Below, piece by piece: positions 26,374 to 34,715 of a stretch of 64,000 bases of DNA. The stretch is from Rhodospirillaceae bacterium (GTDB lineage: Bacteria; Pseudomonadota; Alphaproteobacteria; Kiloniellales; DSM-21159). Within the stretch, counting starts at the first letter, position 1. Every line of letters begins with the position of its first letter. Below the pieces are notes generated by a model. It saw nothing but the letters and a program-made list of their open reading frames with translations, had not been told where the DNA came from and did no database searches. The position numbers and the translations under genes were made by a program. Location of the stretch: positions 744,001 to 808,000 of the forward strand of contig CP030885.1 in assembly GCA_006969625.1 (NCBI GenBank), written 5' to 3'.

Positions 26374-27003
26374 ATGCCATCGGTCCAACCGCGCCTAGCG
26401 GACGAAGAACCGGACCTAGCGACGGTGCTGGAGAACGTCTGGCACCTGTTGGACAAGGGTGTCCGGGACCGGCGCCACGGCTTTCACCTGCCGAGCGTGG
26501 CGACCTGGAACCCGGACTGCGGCCCCACCGCGCGTCACGTCGTCCTGCGCGGACTCGACCGGAAGCACCGCCTGCTGCGCTTCCACACCGACGCGCGCAG
26601 CGGCAAGGCGGCGGAGATCGCGGCCGAGCCGCGGGTCGCCCTCACCTTCTACGACCCAGGCGAGGAGACCCAGGTGCGCGCTCAGGCCCGCGCCGAGCTG
26701 CACCGGCGCGACGCGGCTGCCGAAGCCGCCTGGCGGAAGACCCGCCTGTTCAGCCGGCGCTGCTACCTGGCGCAGCAGGCGCCGGGTACGTCGAGCGAAG
26801 TGCCGACGGCGGGCCTGCCGTTTGGCCTGGCCGACCGCAGCCCGACCGCCGCGGAAAGCGAGGCCGGCCGGGCCAACTTTGCGATCGTGCTCTGCCGCAT
26901 CGAAAGCCTCGACTGGATGTATCTCTCGCACATGGGCCACCGCCGCGCCCGCTTCGCCTGGGACGCCCAGGGCGAGGTCACGGCACGCTGGCTGCAGCCC
27001 TGA
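26374..27003 (+). CDS. Pyridoxamine 5'-phosphate oxidase-like flavoprotein
   Basis: A 209-residue split-barrel flavin-binding protein of the Alr4036/Pyridox_oxase_2 type. ARHVVLRGLDRKHRLLRFHT, DARSGKAAEIAAEPRVALTF and RVTAR-like C-terminal strands are the FMN-site regions. It is shorter than true PdxH and lacks its C-terminal signature, so the substrate is open. It is divergent from the EEP gene (180 bp) and followed by tRNA-Gln. Confidence 0.8.
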   Translation: MPSVQPRLADEEPDLATVLENVWHLLDKGVRDRRHGFHLPSVATWNPDCGPTARHVVLRGLDRKHRLLRFHTDARSGKAAEIAAEPRVALTFYDPGEETQVRAQARAELHRRDAAAEAAWRKTRLFSRRCYLAQQAPGTSSEVPTAGLPFGLADRSPTAAESEAGRANFAIVLCRIESLDWMYLSHMGHRRARFAWDAQGEVTARWLQP

Positions 27004-27081
27004 GCCGACGGGAGAGCCGGAAGGCCGGCGCCTTCTTGCCGCGGCGCGGCGGGCTCGCTAGGTTGCGGCGCTGCCCGCTGT

Positions 27082-27155
27082 TGGGGCGTAGCCAAGCGGT
27101 AAGGCAACGGGTTTTGGTCCCGTGATCCCAGGTTCGAATCCTGGCGCCCCAGCCA
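27082..27155 (+). tRNA. tRNA-Gln (anticodon TTG)
   Basis: The 74-base cloverleaf is complete. Acceptor TGGGGCG pairs with CGCCCCA (27145-27151). The anticodon stem ACGGG/CCCGT carries the loop TTTTGGT with anticodon TTG. The T-arm CCAGG-TTCGAAT-CCTGG, discriminator G27152 and encoded CCA (27153-27155) are all present. Confidence 0.97.
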
Positions 27156-27299
27156 TTCCCCCGACTGTTCAGCCGGCTGCACGGATGCGGCTGTCGACGA
27201 AAGTCGGGCTGCCGAGCCGGTTGCCGCCCGAGCGCATATCATCCAAGACCGCGAAGTCGAAGGCCTCGGCGGCGGCAGGCAAGCTCGACGCGGGCGTCG

Positions 27300-28217
27300 C
27301 TATCCCAGATACCGCGCCCAGCCCCAGCCTTCGTGCCTGGGGGCGACGATTTCGGGATGGAGGATCTCGGCCAGCAGCTCTGCCGAGTCGACCAGGCGCG
27401 GGCCGGGTCGGTTGAAGAACTGGTGGCCGTCGGTCAGGTAAACCTGCCCCGCCTGCACGGCGGCCAGGCCCTGCCAGCGCGGGTCGGCGTCGAGCAGGGG
27501 CATCTCCTGCCGGGTACGCTTCAGGTCGAAGCCGCACGGGAGCATCACCAGCACGTCTGGATCGGCGGCTTGCAGCCTGGCCCATTCCAGGTAGCCCGAG
27601 TGACCGCCCGGGCTGGACAGCAGCTCGCGCCCCACGCCGGCGGCGACCAGCTCGGGCACCCAGTTGCCGGCATCCATGATCGGGTCGAGCCACTCGATGC
27701 AACCGACCTTCGGCCGGCTGCGCGAGCGCAGCCGCTCCTCCAGCCGCCGCAGCCGACCCTGCAGATGCTCGACCAGGGCCTCGCCGCGCAGGGACTCGCC
27801 CAAAGCCGCGGCGACCCGCCGGATGTCGGACCAGAGATGGTCGAGCCGTGTCGGCTTCAGGGAGACGAGCTGAGCGCCGCCGCTCCACTGCGCCAGCGCG
27901 GCTTCCACGTCGCGCAGGCTGACGGCGCAGACGTCGCAGAGGTCCTGGGTCAGCACCACGTCGGGTGCCAGCTCGCGCAGCCGCTGCGCGTCCACGTCGT
28001 AGACCGCCAGCGCCTGGCCCAGCAGGTCGCGCACCTGGCGGTCGATCTCGCCGCTCGCCGCCGCCAGGTCCAGCTTCGGGCGCGTCAGGACCGGCAGCGG
28101 CGCGACCTCGGCGGGAAAGTCGCATTCGTGGCTGCGCCCGACCAAGCGGTCGGCCAGGCCGAGGGCGCAGACGATCTCGGTCGCGCTGGGGATCAGGGAG
28201 GCGACGCGGCGGCTCAT
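27300..28217 (-). CDS. BtuF-like cobalamin-binding protein (no signal peptide)
   Basis: A 305-residue periplasmic-binding-protein fold related to the vitamin B12 receptor BtuF. It opens RVASLIPSATEIVCALGLAD and includes VVLTQDLCDVCAVS, VGCIEWLDPIMDAGNW and LVMLPCGFDLKRT, typical of the cobalamin-binding subgroup encoded without an ABC transporter. It has no secretion signal or lipobox, so it probably stays in the cytoplasm. Family members are annotated as cobalamin-binding; the ligand is not shown. It is not linked to the cobalamin genes 23 kb away. Confidence 0.8.
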   Translation of the reverse strand: MSRRVASLIPSATEIVCALGLADRLVGRSHECDFPAEVAPLPVLTRPKLDLAAASGEIDRQVRDLLGQALAVYDVDAQRLRELAPDVVLTQDLCDVCAVSLRDVEAALAQWSGGAQLVSLKPTRLDHLWSDIRRVAAALGESLRGEALVEHLQGRLRRLEERLRSRSRPKVGCIEWLDPIMDAGNWVPELVAAGVGRELLSSPGGHSGYLEWARLQAADPDVLVMLPCGFDLKRTRQEMPLLDADPRWQGLAAVQAGQVYLTDGHQFFNRPGPRLVDSAELLAEILHPEIVAPRHEGWGWARYLG

Positions 28218-28319
28218 GGGCGAAGAGTCTAGCGCGCCGCTCGGCGAATTGCATGCCGGACGGGCCGCCCTATCTTTCGACCCAAGCCGTCCCGCGCCCG
28301 CCACCGGAGCCCGACCGCC

Positions 28320-28868
28320 ATGCGCCGCCTGCTTGTTCTCGCCGCCGTCCTGCTCGCGGGCCTCGCCGCCATGCCGAGCGCCCAGGCCAAGAGCGCCCAC
28401 GACTTCGCCTTCACCTCGATCGAGGGTACGCCGCTGCCGATGCGCGACTTCGCCGGCAAGGCGGTGCTGCTGGTCAACACCGCCTCGATGTGCGGCTTCA
28501 CGCCCCAGTACGAGCAGCTTCAGGCGGTCTGGGAGCGGTACCGCGACCGCGGTCTCGTGGTGCTCGGCGTACCGTCCGACAACTTCGGCGGGCAGGAGTA
28601 TCAGGACAACGCCGAGATCAAGCAGTTCTGCGACGTCAACTTCGGCATCGACTTCCCGATGACCGAGCGGCAGGACGTCAAGGGCCCGGCCGCCCACCCG
28701 CTGTTCGCCTGGATCGCCGGCCAGCTCGAGGGCAACGCCGAGCCGCGCTGGAACTTCCACAAGTTCCTGATCGCCCCGGACGGCCGGGTCGTCGAGGGCT
28801 TCGCTACCACCACGCGGCCCGACGCGGCGCCGGTGATCGCGGCGATCGAGCGGGTGCTGCCGAACTGA
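28320..28868 (+). CDS. Secreted glutathione peroxidase family protein
   Basis: A 182-residue thioredoxin-fold peroxidase with a signal peptide (residues 1-23, ending AQA). The active-site block is VNTASMCGFTPQYEQL, with the peroxidatic Cys58. The conserved Gln is in FGGQEYQ and the Trp in PRWNFHKFLI. Most bacterial family members are cytosolic; this one is exported and probably uses thioredoxin-like reductants. It is divergent from the BtuF-like gene by 102 bp and converges on the cyclase gene with 7 bases between stops. Confidence 0.9.
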   Translation: MRRLLVLAAVLLAGLAAMPSAQAKSAHDFAFTSIEGTPLPMRDFAGKAVLLVNTASMCGFTPQYEQLQAVWERYRDRGLVVLGVPSDNFGGQEYQDNAEIKQFCDVNFGIDFPMTERQDVKGPAAHPLFAWIAGQLEGNAEPRWNFHKFLIAPDGRVVEGFATTTRPDAAPVIAAIERVLPN

Positions 28869-28875
28869 GGCCGGG

Positions 28876-30558
28876 TCAGCCGGAGGCCGTGGCGCGCGCT
28901 TCGGCCGCTCGGACGAACACCCGCACGTCCAGCGGCGTGCGGCGCCCGCGCAGGTCGACCTGGCGCCGGCTCCCGGCCTCGGGATGCAGTCCGGCGCGCT
29001 CGGCCGCCGCGGCCGAAACGACCAGTTCGGCCCCGAAGTCCTTGGTCGCCTGCTCCAGACGGCTGGCGGTGTTGACCGTGTCGCCGATCGCGGTCACCGA
29101 GCTGGCCTCGCCCCAGCCCATCTCGCCGACGATGGCCGGTCCGGCGTGGATGCCGATGCCGATGCGCAGCGGCGCGGCCAGTTCGCCGCCGAGCACCCGG
29201 TCGATCTCTCGCACGCCTTCGGCCATCTCGCGGGCCGCCTGCACTGCGGCGCGTGCGGCCGTCTCGGCATCGCCCTCCAATCCGAACAGCGCCATGACGC
29301 CGTCGCCGATGTACTTGTCGATGCGCCCGCCGGCGCGCTGCACCGCCTCGCCGCTGGTCCGGAAGTAGCGGTTGAGCAGGAACACGACGTCGTAAGGCAG
29401 CCGCGATTCCGCCAGACTGGTGAAGCCGCGCAGGTCGGCGAAGAGCACGACGATCTCCCGCTCCTCGCCCTGGAGGTAGCCGGGCCGGCTGCGCGCCTCG
29501 CGCACGCTAACGTTGGGCGGCAGCAACGGCTGCACGGCGACGTCGCCGGCGGGGCGCGTCTGGCAGGCCAGGCGGACGTTGGGGGCCGCGCCGACGCGCT
29601 CCAGCACGCGGGTCTCGGCCGCGCTCGGCGGCGGCAGCGCCTCGAAGCCGCTGCCGATTCGCACCCGGCAGGTGGAGCAGCGTCCGCGCCCGCCGCACAG
29701 CGCGGCGTGGGCGATCCCGCCCTCGCGGCTGGCTTCCAGGATGGTCGTGCCGTGCGGCACCCGCACGCGCCGGCCGTCCGGGTAGGCGACCGCGACCATG
29801 CCGCGCAGGTGCTCGCGCCCGCGGCGCACGCCGCGCGCCGCCAAGACCAACAGCAGCAGGCCGCCGTAGCCGAGCAGGACGGCGCGCTCGACCTGGCCGA
29901 CGAAGGCCGTGCGCTGCGGCTCGGCGAGCTCTGCGGCCAACGCAGGCGTGAAGGGCGCTTCGCCGTCCGCATAGTCCTCCAACGCCTGTCTGCCGGCCAT
30001 CCAGACGCCCGCCAGCGCCAGGGTCGGCACCAGCAGGGCGGCGGCGAACAGCGTCATGCGCCAGCGCCGGTACCAGCCGGCGTAGCGCAGCCAGAGATGG
30101 ATGCCCAGGCAGCCGTGCGCCCAGACCGCGAGCAGCGCCAGGAGCTGGCGCAAGCCGGCGACCTGCGACAGCTCGAAGTAGATGAGCAGCACCGCTGGGT
30201 AGCCCATCTCGGCGCCGAGGACGCTCTCGACGCCGCGCGTGCCGACGATATGCACCACCAGCAGCGGCGGGATCGCCAGGCCGAGGCCGAGCTGCCAGGC
30301 CTCCGCCGGGCGCAGCTCGAGATCGCGGCGCAGGTAGAAGCCGGTCAGCGAGACGACCGCGTGGCCGGCGAAACAGCCGTAGAGCACGGCCAAGCCGAGC
30401 GGACCGGTCCAGAGCGCGTTCTGAACCCGCAGCGCGGCCTCCATCGCCGGCAGCGAAATCAGGCCGGCCATATGATTGATCAGGTGCGTCGTCGCGTAGG
30501 CGAAGAGGATCAGCCCGGAGACGAGACGGAAACGGCGGACCGGGGCGGGAACGATCAT
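28876..30558 (-). CDS. Membrane adenylate/guanylate cyclase with [2Fe-2S] ferredoxin domain
   Basis: A 560-residue protein in three parts. Residues about 10-245 hold six or so membrane helices carrying histidines at 25, 29, 66, 103, 148 and 154, suited to bind heme b as in succinate-dehydrogenase-type anchors. Residues 255-345 are a plant-type ferredoxin domain with Cys288, Cys294, Cys297 (CGGRGRCSTC) and Cys332 (LACQT), the complete [2Fe-2S] set. Residues 365-555 are a class III cyclase: metal Asp375 in LFADLRGFT, Asp419 in IDKYIGDG, and NTASRLE for transition-state binding. The Lys in IDKYIGD favours ATP. Redox state is the likely input. S. meliloti CyaC has a related heme-containing anchor. 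Confidence 0.9.
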   Translation of the reverse strand: MIVPAPVRRFRLVSGLILFAYATTHLINHMAGLISLPAMEAALRVQNALWTGPLGLAVLYGCFAGHAVVSLTGFYLRRDLELRPAEAWQLGLGLAIPPLLVVHIVGTRGVESVLGAEMGYPAVLLIYFELSQVAGLRQLLALLAVWAHGCLGIHLWLRYAGWYRRWRMTLFAAALLVPTLALAGVWMAGRQALEDYADGEAPFTPALAAELAEPQRTAFVGQVERAVLLGYGGLLLLVLAARGVRRGREHLRGMVAVAYPDGRRVRVPHGTTILEASREGGIAHAALCGGRGRCSTCRVRIGSGFEALPPPSAAETRVLERVGAAPNVRLACQTRPAGDVAVQPLLPPNVSVREARSRPGYLQGEEREIVVLFADLRGFTSLAESRLPYDVVFLLNRYFRTSGEAVQRAGGRIDKYIGDGVMALFGLEGDAETAARAAVQAAREMAEGVREIDRVLGGELAAPLRIGIGIHAGPAIVGEMGWGEASSVTAIGDTVNTASRLEQATKDFGAELVVSAAAAERAGLHPEAGSRRQVDLRGRRTPLDVRVFVRAAEARATASG

Positions 30559-30705
30559 CGGCTGGTGGCGGCATCCGGCGGGACCGAGGCGGCAGAGCAT
30601 AGGCCGGGCGCGACACGCGAGAAAGCCTTGCGGTCGGTTTGTGCGACGCGGCACGGCCGACTATAGTGCCTCGCCGTTGCGCCGTGCCGGGAGTTCGGAC
30701 CACCC

Positions 30706-30960
30706 ATGTCATTTCGTCTGTCCGAGGAAGAGCGCCGCCGCCGCCGCCAGGACTTGCGCGCCGCGGGCCGCAGCCTGATGGACGAGTCGGTCGACAGCCC
30801 CTGCGTGTCGATCTGCCGGATCGAAGGCGAGGTCTGCATCGGCTGCCGGCGCAGCATCTCGGAGATCGTGGACTGGGCGCTGCTGACGGCGGCGGAGAAG
30901 CACGCCGTCCTGGAGGCCCTGGACGCCCGCGGCGCGCCGCAGGCGGCGGCATGCCGCTGA
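30706..30960 (+). CDS. DUF1289 family protein
   Basis: An 84-residue protein of the DUF1289 family. The conserved cysteines are SPCVSICRIEGEVCIGCRRS, followed by the helical EIVDWALLTAAEKHAVL. The Cys arrangement suggests a metal or Fe-S site; the function is unknown. The N-terminus is Arg-rich. The next gene overlaps its last 10 bases. Confidence 0.88.
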   Translation: MSFRLSEEERRRRRQDLRAAGRSLMDESVDSPCVSICRIEGEVCIGCRRSISEIVDWALLTAAEKHAVLEALDARGAPQAAACR

Positions 30961-31139
30961 GCGCCGGTCCCGACGCGGCGAGCCTGCTGGTCTGCCCCTG
31001 GTGCGGCCGGCCGACGCCGCCCGACTATGCGCACGGCCACCTGCAGTGCCTGCACTGCAAGACCAACATCGCGCCCTGCTGCGACGGCGAGACCGCGTGC
31101 GAGGCTGCCGAGCCTGACATGCCTCCGCCGCCCGCATGA
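30951..31139 (+). CDS. Small zinc-ribbon protein
   Basis: A 62-residue protein with two zinc-knuckle pairs, LLVCPWCGRPT and LQCLHCKTN, plus CCDGETAC. It overlaps the DUF1289 gene by 10 bases and the DMT transporter by ATGA, so the three are translated as one operon. No function is recognised beyond metal binding. Confidence 0.7.
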   Translation: MPLSAGPDAASLLVCPWCGRPTPPDYAHGHLQCLHCKTNIAPCCDGETACEAAEPDMPPPPA

Positions 31140-32050
31140 GCCTGCCAGCCTCCACAGCGCGGCCGCTTCCGCTGCTGGGGTTCGTGCTGCTGGCCCTGAT
31201 CACCCTGTTCTGGGGCGTGAACTGGCCGGCGATGAAGCTCGCCGTCTCGGCGATTCCCGTCTGGGATTTCCGGGTGCTCTGCTTGGCTGTGGGAGGCCTC
31301 GGCCTGCTGGCGATCGCGGCGGCGACCGGCCAGCCCTGGCGGCCCACGCGCGACGAATGGCCGAAGCTCGCCCTGGTCGCGGTCTTCAACATCGTCGGCT
31401 GGCACCTGTTCTCCGGCTGGGGCGTCTCGCTGATGGCCTCCGGCCGCGCCTCGATCATCGCCTTCACCATGCCGCTCTGGGCCGCCTTCCTGGCCGTCTG
31501 GTTGCTCGCCGAGCCCTTGACGCGGCGCAAGCTGGCCGGCCTCGCCCTCGGCCTGAGCGGCCTGGCGACCCTGATCGCACCCGACGTCTCGGCCGTCGGG
31601 GCGCGGCCGTGGGGCGCAGCCGTGATGCTGGGCGCCGCGGTCTCCTGGGCGACGGGCGTGGTGCTGATGAAGCGCTTTGCCTGGCGGCTGTCCACTGCAG
31701 CGCTCGCCGGCTGGCAACTGCTGGTCGGCCTGCTCCCCGTCGGCCTCGGCGCGCTCGCCTTCGGCGGTCCCTCGGGGTGGGCTGCGGAGATCTCGGCGGC
31801 CCAGCTTGCCGCCATCGCCTATGCGGCCACGGTGCCCATGATCTTCTGCCATTGGGCCTGGTTCACCGTGGTGCGCCTGTTTCCCGCCAGCATCGCCTCC
31901 CTCGGCCTGATGGCCGTCCCTGTGGTGGGGGTTCTCTCGGGCGCCGCGCTGCTGGGCGAGGCCATCGGTCTGGCGGAGGTGGCCGCGCTGCTCTTGGTCT
32001 GCGCCGCCCTCTTCGTCGTGCTGGTGCTGCCGCAGGCCGCCGCGCGCTGA
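31136..32050 (+). CDS. EamA/DMT family transporter
   Basis: A 304-residue inner-membrane protein with ten predicted helices in two EamA repeats. Examples are LITLFWGVNWPAMKLAVSAI at the start of repeat one and the Pro/Gly-rich helix ends MLGAAVSWATGVVLMKRFAW in repeat two. Such proteins usually export amino acids or metabolites; the substrate is unknown. The start ATG at 31136 overlaps the previous stop (ATGA). Confidence 0.88.
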   Translation: MSLPASTARPLPLLGFVLLALITLFWGVNWPAMKLAVSAIPVWDFRVLCLAVGGLGLLAIAAATGQPWRPTRDEWPKLALVAVFNIVGWHLFSGWGVSLMASGRASIIAFTMPLWAAFLAVWLLAEPLTRRKLAGLALGLSGLATLIAPDVSAVGARPWGAAVMLGAAVSWATGVVLMKRFAWRLSTAALAGWQLLVGLLPVGLGALAFGGPSGWAAEISAAQLAAIAYAATVPMIFCHWAWFTVVRLFPASIASLGLMAVPVVGVLSGAALLGEAIGLAEVAALLLVCAALFVVLVLPQAAAR

Positions 32051-32249
32051 GGCGGCGGCCGGCATTCAGCGGACCCGACCATGTTTCGCCGGTGACCGCG
32101 CTTTCGGGCCTTTTCCCGCTTCATCCGTGACACTTTTGCGGCATACTGGCGCCATTGCGTTCGGCGCTCGGCCGCCTGCCATCCTGCGGACGGGGATGCG
32201 GCCCGGCCCGAAAGCTGCAACGGGGCAAAGACACTCGGGGAGGTTTCGC

Positions 32250-33077
32250 ATGCGGTTATCCTGTTTCAAGGCGCTGGTGGCGGCCGGATCCGTCGCCGCG
32301 CTGTCCGGTTGCGCCGGCCTGATGGTCAGCGACGCCCAGAACGCGACGCCCACCGGCACGCCGTTCCAGAACGCGCTCTACGAGGAGTACGTGGCTCTGG
32401 CGGTGGCCGAATACGACGAGGGCGATTACGGCGATTCCGACTTCTTCTCCGGCAAGGCGCTGGCCGCCGCCGCGGGCGAAAGCGTCGGTCCGCAGCCGCT
32501 CGAGGAGCGCATGCTGCCGGAGGACGCGGCCGGCGACCTGGCCGACGCGCGCCAACGGCTGGTCGCCGCGCTGACCGCGGGGGCCGGGTCGAGCCAGCCT
32601 GCGATCGCCGCCGAAGCCCAGGCCTCCTTCGACTGCTGGATGCAGGAGCAGGAGGAAAACTACCAGCCGGACCACATCGCCGCCTGCCGCGAGGCCTTCG
32701 AGGCGGCGATGGCCGCGCTCGACCCGCAGCCGATGGTCTTCGAGCCGAAGAGCTTCACGGTCTACTTCGTCACCGGCTCGGCCGAGCTGACCGGCTCGGC
32801 GCTCGAGGTTGTGCGCCAGGCCGCCGATGCCGCCAAGAACAACGCCGGCACCCGGATCGAGGTGGTCGGCCACACGGATACGGTCGGCAGCGCCGCGGCC
32901 AACCAGGCGCTGTCCGAGGCGCGGGCACAGGCCGTCAAGCAGGCGCTGATGGAGCAGGGCGTGGCGGGCGGACGCGTGGTCGTCGGCGCCACCGGCGAGC
33001 AGGCGCTGGCCGAGCCGACCGACGACGACACCGACAACCGGCTGAACCGCCGCGTGGAGATCACCGTCACCAAGTGA
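32250..33077 (+). CDS. OmpA-family outer-membrane lipoprotein
   Basis: A 275-residue lipoprotein. The lipobox LSGC places the acylated Cys at 21. A charged N-terminal region of about 150 residues has no recognised fold. Residues about 165-275 are an OmpA C-terminal peptidoglycan-binding domain: FTVYFVTGSAELTGSALEVV, IEVVGHTDTVGSAAANQALS and NRLNRRVEITV. GGGGAGG precedes the ATG. Just past the stop is a strong terminator, and 200 bp of leader precede it, so it is likely monocistronic. Confidence 0.9.
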   Translation: MRLSCFKALVAAGSVAALSGCAGLMVSDAQNATPTGTPFQNALYEEYVALAVAEYDEGDYGDSDFFSGKALAAAAGESVGPQPLEERMLPEDAAGDLADARQRLVAALTAGAGSSQPAIAAEAQASFDCWMQEQEENYQPDHIAACREAFEAAMAALDPQPMVFEPKSFTVYFVTGSAELTGSALEVVRQAADAAKNNAGTRIEVVGHTDTVGSAAANQALSEARAQAVKQALMEQGVAGGRVVVGATGEQALAEPTDDDTDNRLNRRVEITVTK

Positions 33078-33102
33078 TCCCACATTGAACGGGCAGGACT
33101 TG

Positions 33103-33138
33103 GGGGCCGCCGGCAGCGTCCGGCGGCCCCTCTTCTTT
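33103..33138 (+). terminator. Intrinsic terminator after OmpA lipoprotein
   Basis: GGGGCCGCCGG/CCGGCGGCCCC stem with a six-base loop, then TCTTCTTT. Confidence 0.8.
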
Positions 33139-33149
33139 GCGCCGCCGCG

Positions 33150-33671
33150 TCAGCGCCACCGCAACCGCTGCAGCAGGCCATCGCGCAACACCAGCCCGTG
33201 ATAGGCGGCCGCGGCGGCGTGCAGGATCACCAGCGCAAGCAGGGCTCGGCCGCCCACGCCGTGCGGTCTGCGCGGCAGGACCTGCTCGAAATCGGGCAGG
33301 GCGGCGCCGGCACCGGCGAGGATCGCCGGCCCGGCGCCGGTGAGGATCAGCATGCCGATCCCGCTTGCCGCCATGCCGAGCGGCACGATGTACAGCAGGA
33401 GATGCACGACCCGGGCACCCGCCCGCGCAAACCCGCGACCCGCGGGCTGCGGCCGCGTATCCGCGAAGACCCACCAGGCCGCACGCAGCACGGTCAGCAG
33501 CGCCGCCGCGCCGCCGGCGGCCACGTGCATCTGCAGCAAGGCGCCGCCGGCTTGCCCGGTCGCGTCGGCGGCGAAGCCGGTCACCAGGGCAAGGCCGAGC
33601 GCCGCGGCGATGGCCCAATGCAGCGCGACCGCCACCTGTCCGTAGCGCTGCGGTGTACTTAGGCGGCTCAT
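33150..33671 (-). CDS. Cytochrome b561-type membrane protein
   Basis: A 173-residue four-helix cytochrome b561 (prokaryotic CybB/YodB type) that moves electrons from quinol or ascorbate across the membrane. Candidate heme ligands are His18 (ALHWAIA), His49 (QMHVAAGG), His151 and His158 (ILHAAAAAYHGLV). Its ATG overlaps the stop of the ABM-domain gene (ATGA), so the two are coupled. They face a MarR gene across a palindromic operator. Confidence 0.85.
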   Translation of the reverse strand: MSRLSTPQRYGQVAVALHWAIAAALGLALVTGFAADATGQAGGALLQMHVAAGGAAALLTVLRAAWWVFADTRPQPAGRGFARAGARVVHLLLYIVPLGMAASGIGMLILTGAGPAILAGAGAALPDFEQVLPRRPHGVGGRALLALVILHAAAAAYHGLVLRDGLLQRLRWR

Positions 33672-34054
33672 CGTTCGCCCTCCTCGCTCGGCGCGTCGTC
33701 GCGGATCACGCGATAGAGCGCCGGGTTGACACCCAGACCCTCGATCCTGGGAAACACCTCTGCCTCTCGCATGGCCGCGACGGCCGCCCGAAAGGCCTCC
33801 GGGCTGTCCCAGATCGCAACGTTGATCAGGGCAAAGCGCGCATCGGGCGAAAGCGCCCGATGCAGCGCGGTGGAGACGTAACCCGGCTGGTCCGAGAGGA
33901 ACGCGCGCGCCCGCTCCCACGCCGCGATCGCTTCGGCCTGGCGGCCTGCCGGGACCTCGAAGACGTTGATCAGCGTCACCTCCGCGGCGGCCGTGCCGGA
34001 GCCGGCGGCGACGACCGCGAGAGCGGCTGAGACGAGAGTGGAGGCCTTGCGCAT
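33668..34054 (-). CDS. Secreted antibiotic-biosynthesis-monooxygenase (ABM) domain protein
   Basis: A 128-residue protein: a signal peptide (residues 1-24, MRKASTLVSAALAVVAAGSG then TAAA) and an ABM/dimeric alpha-beta barrel (TLINVFEVPAGRQAEAIAAW, ARFALINVAIWDSPEAF). Most ABM proteins are cytosolic oxygenases or heme-degrading enzymes; export is unusual and pairs it with the membrane cytochrome encoded next. It is the first gene downstream of the operator pair at 34084-34131. Confidence 0.75.
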   Translation of the reverse strand: MRKASTLVSAALAVVAAGSGTAAAEVTLINVFEVPAGRQAEAIAAWERARAFLSDQPGYVSTALHRALSPDARFALINVAIWDSPEAFRAAVAAMREAEVFPRIEGLGVNPALYRVIRDDAPSEEGER

Positions 34055-34083
34055 GGTCGGTCGGTCCTTCATTCGGCAAAACA

Positions 34084-34097
34084 TATAGCGTGCTATA
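34084..34097. promoter_or_regulatory. MarR-type operator, site 1
   Basis: Perfect palindrome TATAGC-GT-GCTATA in the 96-bp gap between the divergent ABM and MarR genes, an AT-rich island in GC-rich DNA. Confidence 0.7.
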
Positions 34098-34117
34098 TAC
34101 ATGGCCATATACTGCTG

Positions 34118-34131
34118 TATAGCGGGCTATG
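34118..34131. promoter_or_regulatory. MarR-type operator, site 2
   Basis: TATAGC-GG-GCTATG, a second copy centred 34 bp from site 1 and nearer to the marR start at 34151. Two matching sites flanking a divergent promoter suit autorepression plus control of the ABM/cytochrome pair. Confidence 0.65.
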
Positions 34132-34150
34132 CAAGTGTTATGTTGGGCGC

Positions 34151-34633
34151 ATGACCTTCGAAAAGAGCGACTCCGCCGGCTACCTCGTCAATCACCTGGC
34201 CCGGCTATTCGCGCAGGGTCTGCACGAGCGGATCAGGCCGCTCGGGCTGTCCCCCGGCGTTTTCCCGGCCCTGTTGGAGCTGTGGGAGCAGGACGGGCTG
34301 ACGCAAAGGCAGCTGGTCGAGCGGCTGGACATCGAGCAAGCGACCATGGCGAATACGCTGGCGCGCATGGAGCGGGACGGTCTGGTCCGCCGCACGCCGC
34401 ATCCGCAGGATGCGCGGGCTCAGCTCGTCTGGCTGACCGAGAGGGCCAAGGCCTTGGAGGGCGAGGCGACCGCCGCCGCCAAAGCGCAGAACGCCGAAGG
34501 TCTGGCTGCGCTTTCGCCCGAGGAACGGGAGGTCTTCCTCGAGCTGATGCGCCGCGTGCTGGCCACCCTGCGCAGAGGCCGGAACAGCTCCTCATCCATT
34601 CGAGACTTTGCCCCGGCCGGCCGTTTCCGATAA
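34151..34633 (+). CDS. MarR-family transcriptional regulator
   Basis: A 160-residue MarR regulator. The winged helix is [20 protein letters not shown], then [12 protein letters not shown] and the wing [15 protein letters not shown]. It is divergent from the ABM/cytochrome b561 pair and its promoter region holds two TATAGC/GCTATA palindromes, the likely binding sites. MarR proteins commonly respond to phenolics or oxidants. The C-terminal 20 residues are a basic Ser/Arg tail. Confidence 0.9.
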   Translation: MTFEKSDSAGYLVNHLARLFAQGLHERIRPLGLSPGVFPALLELWEQDGLTQRQLVERLDIEQATMANTLARMERDGLVRRTPHPQDARAQLVWLTERAKALEGEATAAAKAQNAEGLAALSPEEREVFLELMRRVLATLRRGRNSSSSIRDFAPAGRFR

Positions 34634-34715
34634 GGCAGGGTCTCGACGCTCCGCGACGCCTCGCCTACCTCTCGACGGCAGACCGCGCCGCTCGCTTCCA
34701 TACGGAGACCCCCGC

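Noticed and set aside
27082..27155. tRNA-Gln as an integration site for a mobile island
   Set aside because: No integrase and no second copy of the tRNA 3' end are seen in the window.
31136..32050. Antisense frames opposite the EamA transporter
   Set aside because: They lack domains, while the plus strand shows ten hydrophobic segments and ATGA coupling to its neighbour.
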